Shown here: positions 1-4,275 of the stretch, in pieces | Position numbering within the stretch: the first letter of the stretch is position 1 | Layout: the number at the start of each line of letters is the position of its first letter | Assembly (NCBI GenBank): GCA_023423475.1 | Contig: JAFAFN010000216.1 | Location: forward strand, 1 to 7,124 | From: Actinomycetes bacterium | GTDB lineage: Bacteria > Actinomycetota > Acidimicrobiia > Acidimicrobiales > Microtrichaceae | Length of the DNA stretch: 7,124 bases | Direction: 5' to 3' | Position numbers and translations under genes: made by a program | The notes under the pieces: model-generated | The model's database searches: none | The model's input: only the letters and a program-made list of their open reading frames with translations | What the model was told of the DNA's origin: nothing

Positions 1-5
1 GGTCA

Positions 6-44
6 CGGTACCCACCGGTACCGCTCGCGGCGAACGACGAGCGG
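6..44. terminator. Overlapping inverted repeats at the left edge, possible terminator of an upstream gene
   Basis: Two perfect 7-bp inverted repeats overlap here. CGGTACC (6-12) pairs with GGTACCG (17-23) around a CACC loop, and CCGCTCG (21-27) pairs with CGAGCGG (38-44) around a 10-base loop. They share bases 21-23, so only one can form fully at a time. There is no T-run after either stem. The position just ahead of the -10 of the next gene suits a terminator for a gene outside the window, but an operator or chance symmetry in GC-rich DNA is also possible. Confidence 0.35.
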
Positions 45-48
45 GTGC

Positions 49-54
49 TAGACC
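49..54 (+). promoter_or_regulatory. Putative -10 element (TAGACC) for a leaderless transcript
   Basis: TAGACC ends six bases before the GTG at 61. That is the spacing expected when transcription starts at or next to the start codon. The hexamer keeps the T1 and A2 of the actinobacterial TANNNT consensus but ends in C. No clear -35 is visible, and no Shine-Dalgarno sequence precedes the GTG. Confidence 0.4.
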
Positions 55-60
55 GGCGCC

Positions 61-264
61 GTGAGCCTGCATGCAGATCTGACCTCGGTGCTGTCGACCC
101 TCGAGCAGGTGATCGAGCGTCTCGACGACGCGGCGGGCTCCGTCGAGGGCCCCGAGCGCGACGATCTGCTCGTCGACCTCTACGAGGTCGAGCGACACGT
201 GCGGTCCGCGACCCGTCGTCTGACCCGGACGCTGAAGGGACTCGACGAGGTCCAGTCGTTCTGA
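61..264 (+). CDS. Small helical hypothetical protein, 67 aa
   Basis: I do not recognise this protein and assign no function. It is 67 residues, highly charged and has no cysteine, tryptophan or membrane segment. The sequence reads as two amphipathic helices: about residues 4-25, then after a Gly/Pro-containing turn (SVEGPERDD) about residues 31-60. The second helix carries a basic patch (RSATRRLTRTLKG). This suggests a helical hairpin or a small dimeric coiled-coil protein, which is inference. The GTG start at 61 is chosen because a -10-like hexamer lies six bases upstream, as at several other genes here, and because helix 1 begins there. It stands alone on its strand and is followed by a structured intergenic stretch. 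Third positions are strongly G/C, which supports real coding despite the small size. Confidence 0.6.
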   Translation: MSLHADLTSVLSTLEQVIERLDDAAGSVEGPERDDLLVDLYEVERHVRSATRRLTRTLKGLDEVQSF

Positions 265-286
265 GCGCTCGCTGATCGACCGCTTC

Positions 287-302
287 CCCGACGCCCGTCG
301 GG
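287..302 (+). terminator. Hairpin 23 bases after the small gene, possible terminator
   Basis: CCCGAC (287-292) and GTCGGG (297-302) form a perfect 6-bp stem with a GCCC loop. It begins 23 bases after the TGA of the 67-aa gene and is followed by CCAAAACGG, so there is no U-tract on the plus strand. Intrinsic terminators without U-tracts have been proposed in actinobacteria, so it is a candidate, but with weak support. Confidence 0.35.
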
Positions 303-310
303 CCAAAACG

Positions 311-367
311 GACCCAGCGCCCCGAAGGGCGCCGGGCGGGCGACCCGGGCGGCGGGAGCCCTGGGTC
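311..367. repeat. Nested inverted repeat: 7-bp outer stem enclosing a 6-bp hairpin
   Basis: GACCCAG (311-317) is the exact reverse complement of CTGGGTC (361-367). Inside it, GCGCCC (317-322) and GGGCGC (327-332) form a perfect stem with a CGAA loop; base 317 is shared, so the outer stem would be 6 bp if both form. The remaining interior (333-360) is nearly all G and C. As RNA this would be a branched structure, and as DNA it could be a terminator cluster. Its function is unknown. Confidence 0.4.
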
Positions 368-372
368 GCCAT

Positions 373-397
373 CTACCAGGTGGCGGGAACCTGGTAG
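373..397. repeat. Perfect 9-bp inverted repeat with 7-base spacer
   Basis: CTACCAGGT (373-381) and ACCTGGTAG (389-397) are exact reverse complements separated by GGCGGGA. The less GC-extreme arms make chance less likely than for all-G/C repeats. The heptamer GGAACCT occurs at 386-392 and again at 401-407. It could be a hairpin in RNA or a dimeric repressor operator. No promoter of a known gene lies beside it, so a hairpin or terminator is the simpler reading. Confidence 0.45.
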
Positions 398-410
398 CTC
401 GGAACCTACT

Positions 411-441
411 CCGCGCCCCGCGCGGTGTCGAGGATCCTCGA
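411..441. repeat. 6-bp hairpin followed by a 14-bp perfect palindrome
   Basis: CCGCGC (411-416) and GCGCGG (420-425) form a perfect stem with a three-base loop. Two bases later comes the uninterrupted palindrome TCGAGGATCCTCGA (428-441). With the repeats at 287-302, 311-367 and 373-397 they form an almost continuous run of symmetry. I cannot assign a function. Confidence 0.4.
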
Positions 442-556
442 GTGTCAAGTGTGTGTTCGGTCACCCGGACGTCACCCAACGTGGCTCGTGGGAACGCCGC
501 TCCGCTCACCTCGCCACGCTTCGTGAGATGTGGCCCCCGATCGACCCCTTGCGCCC

Positions 557-568
557 GACACATGTGTC
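557..568. repeat. 12-bp perfect palindrome GACACATGTGTC downstream of nth
   Basis: The palindrome lies 40 bases past the nth stop codon. On the minus strand it is preceded by a weak 7-bp hairpin (arms CGGAGAT and ATCTTTG, with two G-U pairs, loop GCTC) that runs into TTT. The two together could be the nth terminator. The minus strand also reads TTGACA at 570-565, a -35-like hexamer, but no -10 follows at usable spacing. An operator role cannot be excluded. Confidence 0.3.
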
Positions 569-607
569 AAAGATGAGCATCTCCGCGTCAACTTCCTTTG
601 GTCGACC

Positions 608-1282
608 TCACACCGCCGAGCTCGGGCAGAAGTCGTTCAGCACGCAGTCGCCGCACTGCGGCTTCCGGGCGAAGCAGACCCGCCGTCCGTGCAGGATGAG
701 CCGAAGGCTGAACGGGCCGCGTTCGTCGACACGCACCAGCGGGTTCAGGGCGAACTCGACCTTGACGGGGTCGGTCTCCTCGGTCAGCTCCAGGCGGTGC
801 GACAGCCGCAGCACGTGGGTGTCGACCGGCAGCCCCGGCAGCCCCAGCGCCTCGGCACGCACCACGTTGGCCGTCTTGCGGCCGACTCCCGGCAAGGCGA
901 CGAGGTCCTTCATCGCCCCTGGCACCACTCCCCCGTGTCGCTCCACGAGGGCGGTGGCCATGCCGATGATGCTCTTCGTCTTGGCCTTGTAGAAGCCCGT
1001 CGAGTGCACCAGGACCTCGACCTCTTCGGGGTCCGCCGAGGCGAGGTCCTCGGGCGTGGGGAAGCGCTCGAAGAGCGCCGGCGTCACGATGTTGACGCGC
1101 TGGTCGGTGGACTGCGCCGACAGGATGGTGGCGGTCAGGAGCTCGAACGCGTTGGTGTGATCGAGCTCGCACTCGGCGTCGGGGTACTCGAGGGCCAGGC
1201 GCTCGTTGGCCAGTCGGGCCCTGCCCTTCGGGGAGCGGGGGCGTCGGCCTCCCGGGGGTCGCTGGCGGCTGACGGCGGTCAT
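608..1282 (-). CDS. nth: Endonuclease III, DNA glycosylase/AP lyase
   Basis: This is a base-excision-repair enzyme: it excises oxidised pyrimidines from DNA and cleaves the abasic site by beta-elimination. At 224 aa it is slightly longer than E. coli Nth (211 aa) because of a basic N-terminal extension (residues 1-25). The helix-hairpin-helix motif LPGVGRKTANVV (130-141) carries the catalytic Lys136, and LPVDTHVLRLSHRL carries the catalytic Asp154; their 18-residue spacing equals that of E. coli K120/D138. The C-terminal [4Fe-4S] loop is complete: Cys203-X6-Cys210-X2-Cys213-X5-Cys219. I chose the ATG at 1282 over an in-frame GTG at 1291 because TACCGT ends seven bases upstream of the ATG, and the GTG would lie inside that -10. 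It is divergent from the mshD-like gene and convergent with the small gene at 61-264. Confidence 0.95.
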   Translation of the reverse strand: MTAVSRQRPPGGRRPRSPKGRARLANERLALEYPDAECELDHTNAFELLTATILSAQSTDQRVNIVTPALFERFPTPEDLASADPEEVEVLVHSTGFYKAKTKSIIGMATALVERHGGVVPGAMKDLVALPGVGRKTANVVRAEALGLPGLPVDTHVLRLSHRLELTEETDPVKVEFALNPLVRVDERGPFSLRLILHGRRVCFARKPQCGDCVLNDFCPSSAV

Positions 1283-1289
1283 CCGGCGC

Positions 1290-1299
1290 ACGGTAGCGT
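1290..1299. promoter_or_regulatory. Bidirectional -10 element between nth and the mshD-like gene
   Basis: The ten bases ACGGTAGCGT hold two -10 hexamers sharing their central TA: TAGCGT on the plus strand (1294-1299) and TACCGT on the minus strand (1295-1290). Both fit TANNNT. The minus hexamer ends seven bases before the nth ATG at 1282, and the plus hexamer ends nine bases before the GTG at 1309. Both transcripts would therefore have no leader or one of a few bases. The -35 regions are weak in both directions. Symmetry of the -10 is a known cause of bidirectional bacterial promoters. Confidence 0.55.
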
Positions 1300-1308
1300 G
1301 AGGTCGCA

Positions 1309-1926
1309 GTGAGCAACGACGGCCCGACGGCTCCCCTCGAACCCCGGTGGATCTCGCCGCTGACCGACGGGACCGACGCCGCGTTGAGCGCCGAGGGGTG
1401 GCACCGGATCCGCACGCTGCACCAGATGCGTCGACCGCTGCCGCTGCCCGACGAACTGATCGCTGCGACCCGGTCGATCGCCGTGCGTCCCTTCACCGAC
1501 GACGACGTCGACGGCTTCCTCGCGGTGAACAACCGTGCCTTCTCCTGGCACCCGGACCAGGGCGGCTGGACCGTCGCGCAACTCGACGAGCGTCGCGCCG
1601 AGGCGTGGTTCTCGGCCGACGGGTTCCTGATCCACGAGGGCGACGACGGATCGATCGACGGCTTCTGCTGGACCAAGGTGCATCCGGCGACCGCCGAGGA
1701 CCCCGTGCTCGGCGAGATCTACGTCATCGCCGCGGACCCGGCGACGCACGGCACCGGGCTCGGTCGCGCCCTCACCGTCGCCGGGCTGCGCCACCTCTCG
1801 GCGCTCGGCATCGGTGTCGGCATGCTCTACGTCGAGGCCGACAACGACGCCGCCGTCGCGCTCTACGAACGGCTCGGGTTCACCGTCCACCACAGCGACG
1901 CTGCCTACCTGCCCGACGACTCCTAG
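1309..1926 (+). CDS. mshD: MshD-like single-domain GNAT acetyltransferase (mycothiol synthase type)
   Basis: MshD acetylates Cys-GlcN-Ins with acetyl-CoA, the last step of mycothiol synthesis. This 205-aa protein matches the catalytic C-terminal GNAT half of MshD: NNRAFSWHPDQGGWT (74-88), RRAEAWF, GFCWTKVH (118-125), LGEIYVIAADP (134-144), the CoA loop HGTGLGRAL (147-155) and LYVEADNDAAVALYERLGF (173-191). Glu136 in GEIYV lies where I recall the active-site Glu of mycobacterial MshD. The CoA loop has His147 where Gln or Arg is usual. Mycobacterial MshD is about 315 aa with tandem GNAT domains. Here the first domain is missing except for what looks like its last strands (about 25-48, ending LHQMRRPLPLPDE). 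No N-terminal half is encoded upstream, since the divergent nth begins 27 bases away. The GTG start at 1309 follows a -10 element closely, without a Shine-Dalgarno. The MshD family is clear, but its activity as a single domain is inferred. Confidence 0.82.
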   Translation: MSNDGPTAPLEPRWISPLTDGTDAALSAEGWHRIRTLHQMRRPLPLPDELIAATRSIAVRPFTDDDVDGFLAVNNRAFSWHPDQGGWTVAQLDERRAEAWFSADGFLIHEGDDGSIDGFCWTKVHPATAEDPVLGEIYVIAADPATHGTGLGRALTVAGLRHLSALGIGVGMLYVEADNDAAVALYERLGFTVHHSDAAYLPDDS

Positions 1927-1929
1927 GCT
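1924..1929 (+). promoter_or_regulatory. Putative -10 (TAGGCT) of rlmN, containing the upstream stop codon
   Basis: TAGGCT fits TANNNT and ends six bases before the rlmN ATG at 1936, which implies a leaderless rlmN mRNA. Its first three bases are the TAG stop codon of the mshD-like gene. A GGAG at 1930-1933 sits only two bases from the ATG, too close to act as a normal Shine-Dalgarno. rlmN could also be read from the upstream promoter, since the two genes are nine bases apart. Confidence 0.55.
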
Positions 1930-1935
1930 GGAGCC

Positions 1936-3003
1936 ATGACCGGCTCGTCCCGCTACGACCTCGATCGGGACGCCTGGAGCGACCTGCTCGCCGGCGAGCC
2001 GCGTTTCCGACTCGAGCAGATCTGGAACGGGCTCTACCACCAGGGCCGGTCGCTCGACGACCTCTCGACCCTGCCGAAGGCACTCCGCGAGCGGCTCGAC
2101 CGAGCGGCTCCGCTCGCCCTGACCCCGGTCACCGAGTCGGTCAGCGACGCGGGCGACACGATCAAGTTCCTGTGGGAGCTCGACGGCGGCGCCCGGGTCG
2201 AGACGGTGCTCATGCACTACAAGGACCGCTCGACGGTCTGCCTGTCGACCCAGGCGGGTTGCGCGATGGCGTGCAGCTTCTGCGCCACCGGTCAGGCCGG
2301 GTTCGAACGCCACCTCAGCGTCGGCGAGATCGTCGAGCAGCTCGCGGTCGCACGCCAGCGCGCCGCCGAGGGTCCGACACCGCGGCGCGTGTCGAACATC
2401 GTCTTGATGGGGATGGGCGAGCCGCTGGCCAACTACGACCACACGTGGGCGGCGATCCGCAGGATCCACGGCGACATGGAGATCGGCGCCCGCCACCTGA
2501 CGGTGTCGACCGTCGGCGTGGTGCCGGGCATCCGCCGCATGGCCACCGAGGACCTGCCGGTGAACCTGGCGGTGTCGCTGCACGCCGCGGACGACGAGCT
2601 GCGAGACGAGCTCGTCCCGCTGAACCGGCGCTACCCGCTCGCCGAGCTCACCCAGGCGTGCATCGACTACTACGAGGCGACCCATCGCAGGGTCAGCTTC
2701 GAGTGGGCGATGATCGACGGCGTCAACGACCGACTCGAGGACGCCCGCCGCCTCGCCGACATCGCCCGTCGGGTGCGGGCGCACGTCAACCTCATCCCCT
2801 TGAACCCGACCCCCGGCTACGCGGTGCGGGGCTCGTCGGGCAACCGGGTCCGGGCGTTCCGCAACGAGCTCGAACGGCTGGGCGTCAACGTCACGGTGCG
2901 CGACACCCGAGGGTCCGAGATCGACGCGGCCTGCGGCCAGCTCCGTGCCGGCCACGAGGCGACCCCGGTGCAACGTCCGCGCCGCCGCGTCCCCAGCAGC
3001 TGA
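1936..3003 (+). CDS. rlmN: Dual-specificity 23S rRNA/tRNA adenine-C2 methyltransferase RlmN
   Basis: This is a radical-SAM enzyme; RlmN makes m2A2503 in 23S rRNA and, in characterised members, m2A37 in some tRNAs. It is 355 aa, the normal family length. The [4Fe-4S]/SAM motif is Cys109-X3-Cys113-X2-Cys116 (GCAMACSFCATGQAGF). The two mechanistic cysteines are present: Cys102 (in VCLSTQ) and Cys333 (in AACGQLR), at the positions of E. coli C118 and C355. Glu89 aligns with E. coli E105. The SAM-binding GMGEPLANYD is at 159-168, followed by LTVSTVG (188-194), AVSLHA (212-217) and NLIPLNP (285-291). The C-terminus ends in a short basic tail (QRPRRRVPSS). The ATG at 1936 is supported by TAGGCT six bases upstream and by the N-terminal FRLEQIWNGLYHQG segment typical of the family. 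It converges on the nucleotidyltransferase gene. Confidence 0.96.
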   Translation: MTGSSRYDLDRDAWSDLLAGEPRFRLEQIWNGLYHQGRSLDDLSTLPKALRERLDRAAPLALTPVTESVSDAGDTIKFLWELDGGARVETVLMHYKDRSTVCLSTQAGCAMACSFCATGQAGFERHLSVGEIVEQLAVARQRAAEGPTPRRVSNIVLMGMGEPLANYDHTWAAIRRIHGDMEIGARHLTVSTVGVVPGIRRMATEDLPVNLAVSLHAADDELRDELVPLNRRYPLAELTQACIDYYEATHRRVSFEWAMIDGVNDRLEDARRLADIARRVRAHVNLIPLNPTPGYAVRGSSGNRVRAFRNELERLGVNVTVRDTRGSEIDAACGQLRAGHEATPVQRPRRRVPSS

Positions 3004-3018
3004 GTCGCCCACGGTCGA

Positions 3019-3048
3019 GCCGCCGGGTCCCCGGCTGACGTCAGCGGC
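3019..3048. terminator. Possible bidirectional terminator between rlmN and the nucleotidyltransferase
   Basis: Only 37 bases separate the two stop codons. Within and just beyond them, GCCGG (3022-3026) pairs with CCGGC (3031-3035) around GTCC. The palindrome GCTGACGTCAGC (3034-3045) overlaps that stem, and an outer pair GCCGC (3019-3023)/GCGGC (3044-3048) is possible. The palindrome includes the stop codon of the minus-strand gene (3043-3041). There is no T-run on either strand, so support is structural only. Confidence 0.35.
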
Positions 3049-3826
3049 AGAGCACGGTCAGGCGGTCATCCATCCGGATCGCATCGACGAGGTGCTCGTG
3101 GGGGGCGACCCGTGCGCCGGGCCACACGACGCAGCGCTCCACGCGACCGTCGACGACCGCCCCCTCACCGATGACGGACTCGCCGCCCGACCAGGCCAGG
3201 TTGGCCCGTAGGTAGTCGCGCGGCGTCGCGCAGTCGACGACGGGACCGCGATGGTGCACGGCGTCGAGACGGCCCGCGTCGAGCTCGGCCCGCCAGACCT
3301 CTTCCCACAGCCCGCTCGGCTCGGGGCGCAGACGCTCGGCGATGGCCCACGGCACGATCGAGGCGACCACGCCGCTGCGTGGGCCGAACGGCAGCGGGCT
3401 CGACGTGAGGATCCGGACACGGGTGCCGTCCCAACCGGCGACGAAGTCGGCCAGGTCGGCCCGTTGCCAGGTGTCGCCGTTCACGACGAGCGCGCCCCGG
3501 CCATCGAGCCACGGCACGAGCTGTGCCACGGCACCCGCGGTGCCGAGTGCGGCCGGCTCCTCGGCCGACACCCTGATGGGGCGTGCACGCCGGACCGCCT
3601 CGTACTCGACGAGCTCGCGGACCTGGTCCGCACCGTGGTGGCAGTTGACCGCGAGGTCGAGCACGGCGGGGGCGAGCGAGTCGAGCGCCCAGGTGAGCAG
3701 CGCACGATCCCCCACCGGGCACAGCGGCTTCGGACGCAGGGACGTCAGTGGTCGAAGTCGTGTCCCGGCACCTGCTGCGAGAGCGATGCCTGCGAGGTCG
3801 GAGCGTGCTGCTTGACTGTCATCCAT
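3041..3826 (-). CDS. Sugar-1-phosphate nucleotidyltransferase
   Basis: The enzyme joins a nucleoside triphosphate to a sugar 1-phosphate, giving an NDP-sugar and pyrophosphate, probably for cell-envelope glycans. It is 261 aa. The N-terminal signature ALAAGAGTRLRPLTSLRPKP (15-34) is the nucleotide-binding loop with catalytic-type Arg and Lys residues. LGTAGAV (94-100) and NGDTW (116-120, metal-ligand Asp118) follow, then a second acidic site at VVDCATPRDYLRANL (196-210, Asp198). About 45 C-terminal residues (SVIGEGAVVDGRVERCVVWPG onward) resemble a short left-handed beta-helix. The pattern fits the ManC/MurU-like small transferases, but the sugar and nucleotide cannot be read from sequence. 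I chose the ATG at 3826, the last usual start before the signature. An in-frame ATG at 3874 has AGAGGA eight bases upstream, but using it would run 50 bases antisense into the membrane-protein gene. No -10 is evident upstream of 3826. Confidence 0.85.
   Translation of the reverse strand: MDDSQAARSDLAGIALAAGAGTRLRPLTSLRPKPLCPVGDRALLTWALDSLAPAVLDLAVNCHHGADQVRELVEYEAVRRARPIRVSAEEPAALGTAGAVAQLVPWLDGRGALVVNGDTWQRADLADFVAGWDGTRVRILTSSPLPFGPRSGVVASIVPWAIAERLRPEPSGLWEEVWRAELDAGRLDAVHHRGPVVDCATPRDYLRANLAWSGGESVIGEGAVVDGRVERCVVWPGARVAPHEHLVDAIRMDDRLTVLCR
3812..3817 (+). promoter_or_regulatory. Weak putative -10 (TTGACT) for the membrane-protein gene
   Basis: TTGACT ends seven bases before the ATG at 3825, at the same spacing as other promoters here, but it lacks the conserved A at position 2. 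It would lie inside the first codons of the divergent nucleotidyltransferase gene. No Shine-Dalgarno sequence precedes the ATG. Confidence 0.25.
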
Positions 3827-4211
3827 GTCGGAACGCCGCTGGTTCAACCCGAACGTGCCACAAACGCTGTACATCGCGCAGTTCCTCTTGTACTTCGATG
3901 CCTTCTGGATGCTGCTCGGCGTGTTCACCGGCGGCGGCCTCGGGCTGCTCGGACTGCTGGCGCTCGCGGCATATGTCTACGGCGCCTACGGCATCGCGAA
4001 CGAGAAGAAGCTCGGCTACCAGGTCGCCGTCGTCGCGTCGTTCATCCCGCTCGCCCTGCGCTTCCTGCAGTTCGCGACCGGCGTCATCGGTGCCGACCTG
4101 AGCTACGTGCTGTTCTCGACCAGCGTGCTCAACGTGCTCTTCGAGTACGCGCTGATCGGACTGCTGCTGCACCCGATGTCACGCGAGCACCAGAAGATCT
4201 GGTTCCGCTGA
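3825..4211 (+). CDS. Integral membrane protein of unknown function, 128 aa
   Basis: I do not recognise a named family. The protein has four likely membrane segments: about 14-34 (TLYIAQFLLYFDAFWMLLGVF), 38-58 (Gly/Leu-rich, then AAYVYGAYGIA), 64-83 (YQVAVVASFIPLALRFLQ) and 92-116 (LSYVLFSTSVLNVLFEYALI). The N-terminus MSERRWFNPNVPQTL and the C-terminus HPMSREHQKIWFR are polar and aromatic. Positive residues (RR at 4-5, KK at 61-62, the C-terminal tail) leave the topology ambiguous. There are no cysteines and no obvious catalytic motif. The ATG at 3825 shares two bases with the ATG of the divergent nucleotidyltransferase gene. No functional link to the neighbours can be read from the sequence. 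Codon use matches the surrounding genes, so it is almost certainly real. Confidence 0.75.
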   Translation: MSERRWFNPNVPQTLYIAQFLLYFDAFWMLLGVFTGGGLGLLGLLALAAYVYGAYGIANEKKLGYQVAVVASFIPLALRFLQFATGVIGADLSYVLFSTSVLNVLFEYALIGLLLHPMSREHQKIWFR

Positions 4212-4226
4212 CCCTGCGGCCGGTCG

Positions 4227-4244
4227 GGCCACCTCGGAGTGGCC
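4227..4244 (+). terminator. Hairpin after the membrane-protein gene, possible terminator
   Basis: GGCCAC (4227-4232) and GTGGCC (4239-4244) form a perfect 6-bp stem with a CTCGGA loop, 15 bases after the TGA. A competing stem GCGGCC (4216-4221)/GGCCGC (4241-4246) uses part of the same sequence. No U-tract follows. It sits between a stop and the next likely promoter, where termination is expected. Confidence 0.4.
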
Positions 4245-4260
4245 GCGACGTCCCGCTCGC

Positions 4261-4269
4261 GACAATGAT
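4261..4269 (+). promoter_or_regulatory. Putative -10 region (GACAATGAT) for the MaoC-type gene
   Basis: Two overlapping hexamers are possible. AATGAT (4264-4269) ends six bases before the ATG at 4276 and keeps A2 and T6. GACAAT (4261-4266) ends nine bases before it and also keeps A2 and T6. Neither begins with T. The A/T-rich patch stands out in GC-rich DNA. GGGA at 4271-4274 is too close to the ATG for a normal Shine-Dalgarno, so a leaderless or near-leaderless start is likely. Confidence 0.4.
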
Positions 4270-4275
4270 CGGGAC

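Larger units (their letters stand above)
265..607. other. Convergent intergenic region rich in inverted repeats, no gene seen
   Basis: This 343-base stretch separates the ends of two convergent genes: the small protein at 61-264 and nth, which ends at 608. I see no credible coding sequence in it; the open frames crossing it are short or run antisense into nth. Five short perfect inverted repeats lie between 287 and 441, and a further 12-bp palindrome lies at 557-568. I see no tRNA, and nothing matching the conserved cores of SRP RNA, tmRNA or RNase P RNA that I can recall. It must hold the termination signals for both neighbours. An unannotated structured RNA is possible but unproven. Confidence 0.55.

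Noticed and set aside
373..397. SRP RNA-like or riboswitch-like element suggested by the ACCAGGT hairpin
   Set aside because: The conserved SRP core and known riboswitch consensus blocks that I can recall are not present, and no regulated gene follows on the plus strand before 1309.
1283..1291. GTG start for nth at 1291
   Set aside because: The GTG falls within the minus-strand -10 TACCGT, so it would not be in the mRNA if that promoter is used. The ATG at 1282 has the expected spacing.
588..1676. 362-codon minus-strand frame overlapping nth and the mshD-like gene
   Set aside because: It is out of frame with nth, which carries all the catalytic residues, and antisense to the acetyltransferase. 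The N-terminal part has no domain signature.
1279..3012. 577-codon open frame on the minus strand opposite the mshD-like gene and rlmN
   Set aside because: It is antisense to two genes with intact family motifs. Its translation is low-complexity, rich in V, D, G and R, with no recognisable domain, as expected when a GC-rich gene is read on the other strand.
1347..3038. 563-codon open frame on the plus strand in another frame of the mshD-like gene and rlmN
   Set aside because: The translation is dominated by Arg, Ala and Pro and has no family motif. It is an off-frame shadow produced by high GC content.
3827..3928. 34-residue N-terminal extension of the nucleotidyltransferase
   Set aside because: It lies entirely antisense to the membrane-protein gene and precedes the conserved nucleotide-binding signature by too far. 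It is kept only as a remote alternative, from the ATG at 3874.
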